A stretch of DNA of 60,591 nucleotides from Sporisorium sorghi (GCA_023212695.1 JALCCG010000122.1:1-60591), one strand, 5' to 3'; positions 1 to 8,721 are shown, counted from the stretch's first letter. Translations and numbers: made by a program. The notes: generated from the sequence alone by a model not told the origin.

Positions 1-994
1 GCGGTTGATCCAAGTGAAGGAATCGCTTCGATATGCGAAGCGGGAACGGCAGAGCGCCGCGATTCCGGAAATTACAGTGCATGTGAACAATATGGAGCAG
101 GCTCGCGCGGCATTGGAAGAAGGAGCAAGTTCCATTTACCTGGCAGGCGATGTGTTCCAGCCGGATATTCCATTTGGCCGTGAGGATATCGAAGCCTTAA
201 CGGCGGACAAAGGCAGCGCCAAGATTATCCTTGGCATGCCCCGTATGATGGATGAGCTGCATATGGAGCAGTATGCTCATTTTCTGAAGCAGGGCAAAGA
301 GCACAATCATTATGGGCTGGATGGTTTGCTTGTCTCCAACATCGGTGCCATGCACAAGTTCCAATCCCTGGAGCTGCCGATGATGGCCGATTTCAGCTTG
401 AACATTTACAACCATATGGCGGCTTCGTTCTATCAGAAGCATTTTGGCATCACCAGAATCCATCCGTCGCTGGAGCTTCAGCTTAACGATCTGACGAAAC
501 TGCTCCGGCATCCGGAATTTACAACCGAGATCATCGTTCACGGATCGCCCATCGTGATGTATCTTGAGCATGATCTATACGCTAATGCGGAAGAGATGGA
601 GTATATTGCGGAAGAAGATAACAAGTATGTCGATAACAATCATCTCGTGCTGCTTACCGATAAAGGAGAGAATCCTGTATACCGCGATGCCGCTGGTCGG
701 AACCACTTGGCTATGGCGAAGGAGCTGTGCTACATGCCATTCCTGCAGGAACTGCATGAAGCAGGTGTGAATCATTTCCGCATTGAAGGGAAGACGTATA
801 CGACAGAGCAGCTTCGCGGTCTGGTGCGGTTGTATTGCCAGGCTGCGCGGAATCTGAATTTATGCGGCAAGCTGTTCGAAGGCATGACGCCGATCTATGC
901 CGGATATACCCTGGGTTCGCTGCAATTCGGCACGGTTATGCAGCGTGAGGGAGAACGGAAACCATCCGAAGAGGTGAGTTTCCATGGCGCATGA
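1..994 (+). CDS. Peptidase U32 family protein, 5' end cut by window edge
   Basis: The frame is open to the first base, so the gene probably begins outside the window; a TTG at position 5 is the only in-window alternative start. The protein has the U32 TIM-barrel pattern (EGASSIYLAG near the N-terminus, FRIEGKTYTTEQL near residue 260). The cysteines of the classical U32 signature, which hold an Fe-S cluster in UbiU/UbiV and RlhA, are not seen in the equivalent HGSPIVMYLEHD stretch. The stop overlaps the next start by 11 bases, so the two genes are co-translated. Established U32 members act in tRNA/rRNA hydroxylation, collagen degradation or O2-independent quinone hydroxylation. The UbiA neighbour makes a quinone role attractive, but that is inference. 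Confidence 0.8.
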   Translation, partial: RLIQVKESLRYAKRERQSAAIPEITVHVNNMEQARAALEEGASSIYLAGDVFQPDIPFGREDIEALTADKGSAKIILGMPRMMDELHMEQYAHFLKQGKEHNHYGLDGLLVSNIGAMHKFQSLELPMMADFSLNIYNHMAASFYQKHFGITRIHPSLELQLNDLTKLLRHPEFTTEIIVHGSPIVMYLEHDLYANAEEMEYIAEEDNKYVDNNHLVLLTDKGENPVYRDAAGRNHLAMAKELCYMPFLQELHEAGVNHFRIEGKTYTTEQLRGLVRLYCQAARNLNLCGKLFEGMTPIYAGYTLGSLQFGTVMQREGERKPSEEVSFHGA

Positions 995-2282
995 GGACCA
1001 AGCATATATCGGCCCGGAAGCTATCGTGGCGAAGCGTCGGCAGTACGGCTACCCGTGCACCGCTAATTTCTACAAGGAGCCGCCTCAGATTGTCGGTGGC
1101 AAAATGCATATGCTCTACGGTCATGATGGCAAATCGTATGTCGACTTCTTTACGGGGGTGTCGGTGGTTGCTTGCGGTCACTGCAATGAAGCCATTACCG
1201 CCCGTACGATCGAGCAGCTCCAGAAGCTGCAGCATACGTCAACCATCTACCTGACCCAGCCCATGGTGGAGCTGGCGGAGCGGTTGGCAGACGGCATTTT
1301 GCCTGGGAATCTGAAGCGAACGTTCTTCGTGAACAGCGGGTCCGAGGCGAATGAAGGCGCCCTGCTTGTCGCACGTTTGCATACGAAGCGTCGCCACTTC
1401 CTGGCACTGGAATACGGCCTTCATGGCCGCACCTTCCTGACCATGAATGTGACAGGTATCCCCATGTGGCGTACCGACGACTTCCTGGATGGAGATGTGA
1501 CTACGTTTATTCCGCGTCCCTATGATCCTGACATGGATCAGGAAGCTGCCGCACGCCGTTCTCTGGATACATTAGCGAGTGTATTGGCGGAGAAGGGGGG
1601 CACGTTCGCGGCAATGATCGTGGAGCCGATCCAAGGCAACGGGGGAATGATCGTGCCGCCGGATTGGTATTTCCGCGAGTTGAAGGCGATGCTGGAGCAG
1701 CACGGCATTCTGCTGATTGCCGATGAGATTCAGACAGGCTGCGGTCGTACGGGACGGATGTTCGGGATCGAGCATTATGGCATTGTGCCTGACATTCTCA
1801 CCATGGCGAAGGCATTGGGCAATGGCGTGCCTATCGGCGCCTTCTCCACAACGGATGAGATCGCCGCCAGTCTGAATCGGCCTTCTGCATCGACCTTCGG
1901 AGGCAATCCGGTGTCATCCGCAACAGCGCTTGCTGTCTTGGATTACATCGAGCAGGAGGGTTTGGTTGAACGGTCCGGCCGAGTCGGCAGCCGGCTCATC
2001 GAAGGTTTGAAGGACTTACAGAACAAATATGGCGTTATCGCTGATGTTCGAGGCAAGGGTCTTATGGCGGGAGCCGAAATCCACGGCGCGTCGGACCAGG
2101 AAAGTGCAGCATGGACGGATATGCTTCTGGAGCGTATGAAGGAGGAAGGATTTATCATCGGCAAAAATGGCGTGGGCCGAAACGTACTTGCTTTTCAGCC
2201 GGCGATGGTTACCCCGGAGAAGGAAATCGAAGCGATGCTGATCTCCTTGGATAGCGCGCTTGCAGGGTTATCCCAGAAGTGA
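984..2282 (+). CDS. Class III PLP-dependent aminotransferase
   Basis: The 432-residue length is normal for the acetylornithine/ornithine/AGXT2-like aminotransferase family. Visible motifs are the phosphate-binding NSGSEANEGAL segment, the IADEIQTGCGRTG motif whose Asp (about residue 247) contacts the pyridine nitrogen, and the Schiff-base lysine in TMAKALGNGVPIGAF (about residue 275). The donor and acceptor cannot be read from sequence. The gene overlaps the upstream U32 gene and lies 21 bases before the prenyltransferase, so the three appear to be one operon. No arginine or lysine biosynthesis gene is nearby, which argues against argD. Cytoplasmic. Confidence 0.88.
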   Translation: MAHEDQAYIGPEAIVAKRRQYGYPCTANFYKEPPQIVGGKMHMLYGHDGKSYVDFFTGVSVVACGHCNEAITARTIEQLQKLQHTSTIYLTQPMVELAERLADGILPGNLKRTFFVNSGSEANEGALLVARLHTKRRHFLALEYGLHGRTFLTMNVTGIPMWRTDDFLDGDVTTFIPRPYDPDMDQEAAARRSLDTLASVLAEKGGTFAAMIVEPIQGNGGMIVPPDWYFRELKAMLEQHGILLIADEIQTGCGRTGRMFGIEHYGIVPDILTMAKALGNGVPIGAFSTTDEIAASLNRPSASTFGGNPVSSATALAVLDYIEQEGLVERSGRVGSRLIEGLKDLQNKYGVIADVRGKGLMAGAEIHGASDQESAAWTDMLLERMKEEGFIIGKNGVGRNVLAFQPAMVTPEKEIEAMLISLDSALAGLSQK

Positions 2283-2303
2283 ACAGATGAGGGTGATATC
2301 CTA

Positions 2304-3176
2304 ATGCAGATGATCAATAAGTTCGTTCATAAGACTAAAATGTTCGGAGAGCTGGTGATGTTCTCCCATACGCTGTTCTCGCTGCCTTTTGCGATCATTT
2401 CCATGATCTGGGCAGCGGGTGGCATCCCGTCTTGGCGCGTCATGCTGTGGTCACTCGTTGCACTCGTTGCTGCCCGTAATGGGGCCAATGCCTTCAACCG
2501 CATCGCCGACTTGAAGTTTGATGCTGCGAATCCGAGAACGGCTAACCGCCACATGCCAAGAAAACTCCTGTTGTCTCGTGAGGTTCATGTGTTTGTCATC
2601 GTTAACTTTGCAATCTTCATCCTTGCAGCAGGCATGCTGAATCTGCTGTGTCTGGTGCTGTCGCCGGTAGCGGTTGTACTGATCTGCTCGTATTCGTACA
2701 CAAAACGCTTTACGTGGTTGTGCCATCTGTACCTGGGCTTTACGATTGCTTCGGCTCCGATCGGGGCATGGTTTGCCGTAACGGGGCAATTCGCCATAAT
2801 CCCGTTCATCATCGGTACGGTTGTGATGCTGTGGATTGCAGGCTTTGACATTATTTACGCGACACAGGATATCGAGTTCGATCGTAATACAGGTTTGTTC
2901 AGTATCCCTGGCGTGTTTGGATTAAAAGGGGCTCTCCTCATTTCCAGGTCGCTGCATGGCATTATGGTTATGCTGCTGGTCTCTCTTTATGTTATCCAAG
3001 GCTTGGGCTGGCTCTATCTGACAGGAATTATCATCTCCATGCTGCTGCTTGCCACGGAGCATCGTATCATAAAGCCCTCCAGCCGCAAGGTGATGAATCT
3101 GGCCTCCTACAACCTGAATCAGGTGATCAGTATGACGATTCTGTTCTTTACATTGGCTGATCAGTTTCTGCTGTGA
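2304..3176 (+). CDS. UbiA-family polyprenyltransferase
   Basis: Integral membrane protein of 290 residues with about eight hydrophobic helices. Both Asp-rich motifs of the UbiA superfamily are present: NAFNRIADLKFD (NxxxDxxxD) near residue 65 and YATQDIEFD (DxxxD) near residue 190; these bind the Mg-diphosphate of a polyprenyl donor. The family transfers an isoprenoid tail to an aromatic acceptor. The motif set resembles 4-hydroxybenzoate-type enzymes, including those of the futalosine menaquinone route, rather than MenA, CtaB or CyoE. A GAGGGTGA ribosome site precedes the ATG by seven bases. Last gene of the U32-aminotransferase-UbiA operon, followed by a strong terminator. Confidence 0.88.
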   Translation: MQMINKFVHKTKMFGELVMFSHTLFSLPFAIISMIWAAGGIPSWRVMLWSLVALVAARNGANAFNRIADLKFDAANPRTANRHMPRKLLLSREVHVFVIVNFAIFILAAGMLNLLCLVLSPVAVVLICSYSYTKRFTWLCHLYLGFTIASAPIGAWFAVTGQFAIIPFIIGTVVMLWIAGFDIIYATQDIEFDRNTGLFSIPGVFGLKGALLISRSLHGIMVMLLVSLYVIQGLGWLYLTGIIISMLLLATEHRIIKPSSRKVMNLASYNLNQVISMTILFFTLADQFLL

Positions 3177-3180
3177 TAGT

Positions 3181-3239
3181 AAAAAAACTCCCTTTGACTG
3201 CCAGCCCGTACATCGGGTTATGGCATCAAAGGGAGTTTT
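3181..3239. terminator. Bidirectional intrinsic terminator
   Basis: Arms AAACTCCCTTTGA and TCAAAGGGAGTTT flank a second small hairpin, with A-rich and T-rich edges on both sides. It serves the convergent UbiA and GH13 genes. Confidence 0.85.
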
Positions 3240-3243
3240 GTTA

Positions 3244-4992
3244 TTACTTCCCGGCTTTCAGAATAGCGAAGCCGAAAGCTGGCAGCTTGACGGTCAGCTG
3301 GCCTTGCTTCGCATTAAGGCTCTCGCCGTTCCACAGGTTGGTCCAGGATGGATCCAGTACAGGGACGGTAATCGTGTTGCCGGCCTTATCGTTGTTGATG
3401 GCAATGAGGATCGTTTCGTTGTCGTCCTCACGCAGGTAAGCGATTTTGCCGCCGTTCTTCTCGGCATGCAAGAATTTAAAGCTGCCGGTCCGAAGGGCAG
3501 AATGCTCTTTGCGCAGCTTGATGAGCGTTTGGTAGAACGTAAACAGGTCCTTGTCGTGTTTCGTCTCATCCCATTCCATGCATTTGCGGCAGCCCGGGTC
3601 GTGCCCGCCGTCCATGCCGATTTCGTCGCCGTAATAGATGCATGGCGTGCCGAAATACGTGAACTGGAACATGGCGGCGAGTTTCATCAGACGTTTGTCG
3701 CCGCTGGCTTGCGTTAACAGTCTGGCGGTGTCATGACTGTCCAGCAGGTTGAACATCACTTCGCTGGCTTGTCTTGGATATCCCGCAAGCTGCTTGCCAA
3801 GCATGAAGGAGAACTTCTCCGCATCTGCGGTGCGGTTGATGAAGAAGTCCAGAACGGCGTTGGTGAACGGATAGTTCATGACAGCGTCAAACTGGTCGCC
3901 TTCGAGCCAGATCGAGGATTCATGCCATACCTCGCCTAGGATGTAAGCATCCGGGTTGGCCTTCTTGACAACCTGGCGGAATTCGCGCCAGAAGCTGTGT
4001 CCCACCTCGTTGGCCACGTCCAGGCGCCAGCCGTCAATGCCGGTTTCCTTAATCCAGTACTCTGCCGCCTTCAGCAGATAAGCTCGGACTTCCGGATTCT
4101 CCGTATTCAGCTTCGGCATCAGCGGTTCGAATGCAAAGGTATCATAAGTCGGAATGCCGTCCACGACTTCCAGCGGCAAGGAACGAACGTAGAACCAATC
4201 TTTATATTTGGAGTTCATGCCGTTCTTCTGCACGTCAACGAATGGGGCAAACGTTTTGCCGGAATGATTGAATACCGCATCCAGCAGGACACGGATTCCG
4301 CGCGCATGGCACAGATCCACGAGTTTCTTCAGCGTGTCCTTGTCGCCGAACTGCGGATCGATTTCGAGATAATCCTCGGTATCGTATTTATGGTTTGTGG
4401 TTGCCGTGAACAGCGGCGTGAAGTAAATCGCGTTAACCCCAAGCTCACTAATATAATCCAGGTGGTCGATTACACCCTGAAGGTCACCGCCGAAGAAGTT
4501 CTTCGGTGTTGGCTCTGCGCTGCCCCAAGGCAAGGCACCTTCCGGATCATTGCTCGTATCGCCGTTTGCGAAGCGTTCCGGGAAAATCTGATAGAAAATA
4601 GCGTCCTTCACCCATGCTGGCGGCTGGAAAACGTCATCCGGATTGATGAACGGATACTCGAACAGGCGGTCCGGATTGGCCGGCGGCTCCGTCAGAAAAT
4701 CATATTCGGTCATCCAGCGCTTTTCCTGGCCCTGCTGGAGCAGAAAGCCGTATTTCAGGCGGCGATAGGGAGGGGTTGCCTCGCACTCCCAATAATCGAA
4801 CATCTCATCCGAGGACAGCTTGGTCATCGGAATGTATTCCATCGTCTGATCCCATAAATATTTGTCGCCAGCAAGCGCGTACACCTCGGTAATATCATCT
4901 TTTTTGGTGCGGATTCTGAGATGGATGGTCGTTCCGTCGTAAGCATAAGACCAGTTTTTGCGCGGACGGTGATAGATGGCTTCCAAGAACAT
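3244..4992 (-). CDS. GH13 alpha-glycosidase (neopullulanase/cyclomaltodextrinase type)
   Basis: The 582 residues fit the cytoplasmic GH13_20 maltogenic amylase/neopullulanase/cyclomaltodextrinase group. An N-terminal beta-sandwich (roughly residues 1-120, CBM34-like) precedes the (beta/alpha)8 barrel. Barrel motifs are VLDAVFNHSG, GWRLDVANEV (nucleophile Asp near 325), LGEVWHE (acid/base Glu near 354) and LLDSHD (third Asp near 420). There is no signal peptide, so it should cleave imported maltodextrins or cyclodextrins inside the cell. The start is supported by AAGGAGG on the minus strand. It is monocistronic, behind a 130-nt leader with an attenuator-like hairpin. Specificity within the family is uncertain. 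Confidence 0.9.
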   Translation of the reverse strand: MFLEAIYHRPRKNWSYAYDGTTIHLRIRTKKDDITEVYALAGDKYLWDQTMEYIPMTKLSSDEMFDYWECEATPPYRRLKYGFLLQQGQEKRWMTEYDFLTEPPANPDRLFEYPFINPDDVFQPPAWVKDAIFYQIFPERFANGDTSNDPEGALPWGSAEPTPKNFFGGDLQGVIDHLDYISELGVNAIYFTPLFTATTNHKYDTEDYLEIDPQFGDKDTLKKLVDLCHARGIRVLLDAVFNHSGKTFAPFVDVQKNGMNSKYKDWFYVRSLPLEVVDGIPTYDTFAFEPLMPKLNTENPEVRAYLLKAAEYWIKETGIDGWRLDVANEVGHSFWREFRQVVKKANPDAYILGEVWHESSIWLEGDQFDAVMNYPFTNAVLDFFINRTADAEKFSFMLGKQLAGYPRQASEVMFNLLDSHDTARLLTQASGDKRLMKLAAMFQFTYFGTPCIYYGDEIGMDGGHDPGCRKCMEWDETKHDKDLFTFYQTLIKLRKEHSALRTGSFKFLHAEKNGGKIAYLREDDNETILIAINNDKAGNTITVPVLDPSWTNLWNGESLNAKQGQLTVKLPAFGFAILKAGK

Positions 4993-5021
4993 CGATAATT
5001 CCTCCTTAGATTAAGTAAAAT

Positions 5022-5067
5022 AAAAAAAGGCACAGCCAGGACTATGAATAGCCGAGGTTGTACCTTT
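5022..5067 (-). terminator. Terminator-like hairpin in the GH13 leader (possible attenuator)
   Basis: Read on the minus strand, AAGGTACAACC pairs with GGCTGTGCCTT with one mismatch and one G-T pair, then seven Ts follow. It lies between the putative promoter and the GH13 start, so it would stop transcription before the gene unless overridden. Confidence 0.55.
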
Positions 5068-5137
5068 GTAAGATAACATTGCCTTTAGATTATGAATTTG
5101 GAATCTCAGGTGTCGATGATTTCATTTGCTCTTTAAA

Positions 5138-5166
5138 AATATACCATGGGCTGTGAGCGTATACAA
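5138..5166 (-). promoter_or_regulatory. Putative SigA promoter of the GH13 gene
   Basis: On the minus strand, TTGTAT and TATATT are separated by exactly 17 bases, giving a leader of about 130 nt. The rest of the 330-base gap up to the next gene holds only that gene's TATAAT (near 5261) and a small palindrome CCGGAGGTCCGG near 5209. Confidence 0.55.
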
Positions 5167-5320
5167 GCCCCTCGTAGGACATTGAAGAAGAATGACAACG
5201 AATGATACCGGAGGTCCGGCTGGAGCGATAGGCTTGTGGGGAAAGAGCGGAGGTTTGTTGTATAATGGAGAGACAAGGACAGGCCTGAACATGGAGACAG
5301 GTATTTTAGGAGGAAATTAA

Positions 5321-5581
5321 ATGCAGTACGATGATCAGATGAAAAACCGGATCAAGCGGATTGAAGGACAGCTTCGCGGGATATTGAAGATGATGGAAGA
5401 GAACAAGGATTGCCGGGAAGTCATCACACAATTATCCGCTTCACGCACGGCGATTGACCGGACCATTGGCGTTGTTGTGAGCTCAAATCTGGTGGATTGT
5501 GTACGCAAGGCCGAGGAGAACGGTGAGGATACGGAGAAGCTTGTGCTGGAGGCCGTGAATTTGCTTGTAAAGAGCAGGTAA
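5321..5581 (+). CDS. cstR: CsoR/FrmR-family repressor, CstR-like persulfide sensor
   Basis: An 86-residue four-helix DUF156 protein. The RIKRIEGQLRGI opening and KDCREVITQLSASRTAI are family hallmarks. The two cysteines (near residues 31 and 60, the second in SSNLVDCV) are present. The histidine that completes the Cu(I) site of true CsoR (H-x3-C) is absent, with Asn in its place. That Cys-only pattern is the one described for CstR, which senses reactive sulfur through di- to tetrasulfide bridges. Usual partners (rhodanese, persulfide dioxygenase, sulfide:quinone reductase) are not adjacent; an MDR oxidoreductase follows 60 bases later. AGGAGG supports the ATG. The symbol is by resemblance. 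Confidence 0.75.
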   Translation: MQYDDQMKNRIKRIEGQLRGILKMMEENKDCREVITQLSASRTAIDRTIGVVVSSNLVDCVRKAEENGEDTEKLVLEAVNLLVKSR

Positions 5582-5641
5582 TTTGTGAACGGGCAAAATG
5601 GGTAAAGGTATGATAACGGCTTTTTTAAGGAGGGTACTCAA

Positions 5642-6652
5642 ATGTCGGTAAATGAACGAATTATTCTAGCCAAGCGGCCGCAAGGTATGCCGGATGAGTC
5701 TGATTTTGCGTTTGAGGAACAGCCTTTGCCTGTCCCGCAGGCGGGAGAAGTACTCGTACGGACCGTATACTTATCGGTTGATCCATATATGCGGGGCAGA
5801 ATGAGTGATGCCAAAAGTTATGCCAAACCCTATGAGGTCGGACAGGTGATTGCAGGCGGCGCAGTAGGGCAGGTGATGGAATCGACGGATCCGACCTATC
5901 GGGAGGGCGATTTTGTCACAGGCAGCTGGGGATGGCAGCGCTTTGCCGCTGTGAGCACCGGGACGCTGCGTAAGGTCAACCCGGATCTCGCACCCGTATC
6001 GACAGCACTCGGTGTACTCGGGATGACGGGGCTGACAGCTTACTTTGGACTGCTCGATATCGGCCAGCCGCAGGCTGGTGAAACGGTGGTTGTATCTGGC
6101 GGTGCAGGTGCCGTTGGCATGATTGTGGGGCAGATTGCCAAGATCAAGGGAGCCCGGGTGGTCGGTATTGCCGGTTCGGATGAGAAGACAACGTATCTGA
6201 CCGAGGAGCTTGGTTTCGACGCGGCGATCAATTATCGGACGGATGATCTGAAGGCAGCTCTAGTCGAGGCTTGTCCCGAAGGGGTTGACGTCTATTTTGA
6301 CAATGTGGGTGGTGACGTTTCCGATCAGGTCCTGCGCTTGATTAACAAAAACGCGCGGATCCCGATCTGCGGGCAAATCGCACTTTATAATCTGGAGAAA
6401 CCGGACACAGGTCCGAGAATTCAGAGCTTGCTGCTTACCAATACCGCGCTGATGAAAGGGTTCCTGGTTGGCGATTACGCCAGCCGGTACAATGAGGGAC
6501 TGCATGAGCTGGCCGAATGGCTGAGAGACGGCAAAATCAAACACGCCGAAAATGTGATCGATGGCTTTGATAAGACCCTGGAGGCGTTTCTGGGGCTATT
6601 CACAGGCGAGAACCTGGGAAAACAGCTGGTGAAAGTAAGCGAAGAACAGTAG
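5642..6652 (+). CDS. NADP-dependent MDR oxidoreductase (YfmJ/CurA-like)
   Basis: A 336-residue zinc-free medium-chain dehydrogenase of the leukotriene-B4 12-hydroxydehydrogenase/prostaglandin reductase branch. SVDPYMRGRM near residue 47 is diagnostic, and VVSGGAGAVGMIVGQIAK near residue 150 is the NADP-binding Rossmann motif. The family reduces activated carbon-carbon double bonds of enones and aldehydes, so detoxification is the likely role. The AAGGAGG site lies eight bases before the ATG. It may be co-transcribed with the upstream CstR-like gene, which would link it to thiol or electrophile stress; that link is inference. A large terminator follows. Confidence 0.88.
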   Translation: MSVNERIILAKRPQGMPDESDFAFEEQPLPVPQAGEVLVRTVYLSVDPYMRGRMSDAKSYAKPYEVGQVIAGGAVGQVMESTDPTYREGDFVTGSWGWQRFAAVSTGTLRKVNPDLAPVSTALGVLGMTGLTAYFGLLDIGQPQAGETVVVSGGAGAVGMIVGQIAKIKGARVVGIAGSDEKTTYLTEELGFDAAINYRTDDLKAALVEACPEGVDVYFDNVGGDVSDQVLRLINKNARIPICGQIALYNLEKPDTGPRIQSLLLTNTALMKGFLVGDYASRYNEGLHELAEWLRDGKIKHAENVIDGFDKTLEAFLGLFTGENLGKQLVKVSEEQ

Positions 6653-6676
6653 TAGGAACCTCTGTTTTACAATATA

Positions 6677-6781
6677 AAAGAGTGCCAGATTCACATGGGG
6701 CCTGCAGGAAACTCCTCAAGACGGAGTTTGGGGCCCAGAAGGCATTGGCCTTCCTTCCAGTGTGATTCGGCACTCTTTTTT
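6677..6781. terminator. Large bidirectional terminator
   Basis: The outer stem AAGAGTGCC...GGCACTCTT encloses further pairing around GGAAACTCC/GGAGTTT. It ends in a T run on the plus strand and an A run on the other side, and separates the convergent oxidoreductase and ccdC genes. Confidence 0.8.
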
Positions 6782-6807
6782 TGCTGTCATGGTGTTGGAA
6801 GAGCGTG

Positions 6808-7299
6808 TTACATTGCAGCCTCCGGGGTCGAGAATTGCTGATACTGGCGATACATGGAGATGCGCCAGTGGACAATCATCCCGTAAGCCAGCATGAAGAA
6901 CAGCGCCGCTGTCTGCGGGATGGAAATATGCTGCTCAATATATCCATGCAGCAGGAGCCGGACAGCCAGCAGACCAAGCAGGATGTAGACGAAGCTTTTC
7001 GACTTCTGCATGAAGATCTGTCCCTCGACCTTCTCGAATTTCGTGCTTCGGATCAGGGGATAGGAGAAGATGAACCAGCCGACCAAAAAGGCTGCTCCTG
7101 CCCACCATAAGGGGATGCGGACCTGCTGCTCTACAAACATCAGAAATCCGGTGCTCATCGCAACCGGCGGAATGATAATCTTCTTAACGGTTACGGGACG
7201 ATGACTCGCTTTCATCCGAATGAAAATCACGGTCACGGCCATAACCAGCATGGCGATCGTAGAGCCTATTTGAAGAATTGGGGAATCGAAGTCAACCAC
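6808..7299 (-). CDS. ccdC: CcdC-family membrane protein
   Basis: A 163-residue integral membrane protein with four to five hydrophobic segments, matching the CcdC (DUF1453) family: N-terminal helix, IRMKASHRPVTVKKI loop, then IPPVAMSTGFLMF. In Bacillus subtilis ccdC lies in the ccdA operon near cytochrome c maturation genes, but deletion does not abolish cytochrome c, so its biochemical role is open. Start is GTG with AAAGAGG upstream. Here it is alone, without ccdA or a thioredoxin-like gene. Confidence 0.82.
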   Translation of the reverse strand: MVDFDSPILQIGSTIAMLVMAVTVIFIRMKASHRPVTVKKIIIPPVAMSTGFLMFVEQQVRIPLWWAGAAFLVGWFIFSYPLIRSTKFEKVEGQIFMQKSKSFVYILLGLLAVRLLLHGYIEQHISIPQTAALFFMLAYGMIVHWRISMYRQYQQFSTPEAAM

Positions 7300-7406
7300 A
7301 ATTCAGAACCTCTTTCCATAAATAAGATGACACGACAGTGTGCTTCTTCTGATTATAGCACATTCTTATGCCAGGCAAAATCAGGCAAATGCAGAGGTTC
7401 CGCCCT

Positions 7407-7982
7407 TCATCGCTGGCTGTTCTGTTGATGGAGCCCGTCAATGAATATCCGGATCATGAAATTCAGGCTGTCATCCAGATCCAGATCGAGTGCGAATTGA
7501 CCGGAACGTTCCAGAGAGGAAAAGCCATGACAAAGGCTGCGAAGTGTTCGTACCGTATGCAGAGCCTCCGGCTCACTAAGCTGGTAAGGAGTCAATATCC
7601 GCAGCAGCAGCTCCACAATCTGATTCCCTACGCGCTGCGTCTCTTGCTGGTCCGGGCGTAGAGGCTGCAGCGCAGCTTCATACAATCCGGGGTGGGATCT
7701 TGCAAAGTCAACATAGGTAAGGCATACGAAACGCAGCGCGTCTTCACCTGAGCGGCCGGCGACAGCTTTCAGCATTTGTTCGTGGAGGGTCTGCAGTCCA
7801 TGCAGCGTCAGAGCGGCATGCAGACCTGAAAGTCCTTCTACATGATTATACAGGGAAGGGGATCGAACCCCAAGCTTACCCGCAAGTGCAGCCAAGGTCA
7901 CAGCGTGAAGCCCACCCTGATCCGCGAGCTCGGCCGCGGATTGAAGCAGCTGGAGTCGATCTATGCCGGGTCTCGGGCTCAT
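7407..7982 (-). CDS. TetR/AcrR-family regulator
   Basis: 191 residues. The helix-turn-helix LAALAGKLGVRSPSLYNHVEGL lies at about 26-48, followed by an alpha-helical ligand domain of the type with a C-terminal WHG-like region. The start is set by CAGGAGG nine bases upstream and by an ATGA overlap with the end of the MBL gene; the frame is open further upstream but has no ribosome site. It is transcribed after the MBL gene in one operon. The two nested palindromes at the MBL promoter are the obvious operator, so autorepression with induction by an MBL substrate or product is likely. Confidence 0.87.
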   Translation of the reverse strand: MSPRPGIDRLQLLQSAAELADQGGLHAVTLAALAGKLGVRSPSLYNHVEGLSGLHAALTLHGLQTLHEQMLKAVAGRSGEDALRFVCLTYVDFARSHPGLYEAALQPLRPDQQETQRVGNQIVELLLRILTPYQLSEPEALHTVRTLRSLCHGFSSLERSGQFALDLDLDDSLNFMIRIFIDGLHQQNSQR

Positions 7983-8698
7983 TTCGTATTCCTCCTGAAA
8001 GCGGATTCCGCTTGCGCAACAGCCTGCTGCATGCTGGCGGTTGGGTTGGTTAGCATTTTTCCATGGCCGACAGCCAGAACGGCGGGCTTCAGGGCAGTCA
8101 ATGATGTGGCGCTTTGCAGCGAATGCTCTTTGCTCCATGTAGCCATGGCAGGGAAAGGAAACAAGGGATTAAGCATGCCGGATACAGCTAATCCGCCCCG
8201 GGTTAGCCAAGCATCGCCCGCAATCAGGATACCGCTGCGCTCATCGAGAAATGCCATATGTCCAGGTGTATGACCCGGGGATGCAATGGCTTTGAGTGAG
8301 CCTATGGAATCGCCCCCGCTCAGCAGCACATCGGGAACCGTGGTTATGTTCTTGGGGATCCCTCCGCGAATCGGAGTTTGCTGCTCTCCAGGCAGGAGCT
8401 CGGTATTGCCTTTAAGGAGCAAGGCGTCACGCTGCGAGATGTAAACAGAGGCATCCGGAAGCTCCTTCTTTAACCCGTCGAGAGCTCCGACATGATCACC
8501 ATGGGCATGGGTCAATACGATGCGGGTTATGGGTTTGCCTATAGCGGATGCAGCTTGAAGGATTCCTTTTTTGGAAAAAGACATCCCGGCATCAATAAGT
8601 GTCAATCCGTCGTTTTCTTCAACAAGGTAGACATTAACCGGGAATAAACGAGGAAGAAAAGAAATTTGGGTCACGTGCTCTATCGTAGTTTTTAACAT
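7979..8698 (-). CDS. MBL-fold metallo-hydrolase
   Basis: 239 residues with the metallo-beta-lactamase fold: LTHAHGDHVGAL (HxHxDH) near residue 65, SPGHTPGHMAFLD supplying the next metal ligand, IAGDAWL for the bridging Asp, and a late VGHG. No signal peptide. The family hydrolyses thioesters, lactones and other esters, and the substrate cannot be assigned. It is the first gene of a two-gene operon; its stop overlaps the TetR start as ATGA. The promoter is near-consensus and buried in the TetR-type operator. Confidence 0.87.
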   Translation of the reverse strand: MLKTTIEHVTQISFLPRLFPVNVYLVEENDGLTLIDAGMSFSKKGILQAASAIGKPITRIVLTHAHGDHVGALDGLKKELPDASVYISQRDALLLKGNTELLPGEQQTPIRGGIPKNITTVPDVLLSGGDSIGSLKAIASPGHTPGHMAFLDERSGILIAGDAWLTRGGLAVSGMLNPLFPFPAMATWSKEHSLQSATSLTALKPAVLAVGHGKMLTNPTASMQQAVAQAESAFRRNTK

Positions 8699-8721
8699 AA
8701 AAAGAGTTCCCCTTTCGTCGT

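Noticed and set aside
3220..4857. Long plus-strand frames opposite the GH13 gene
   Set aside because: Antisense shadows; all family motifs are on the minus strand.
7407..8138. Longer TetR frame starting at 8138
   Set aside because: The extra 52 residues lie inside the MBL gene and lack a ribosome site; ATG 7982 has a perfect one.
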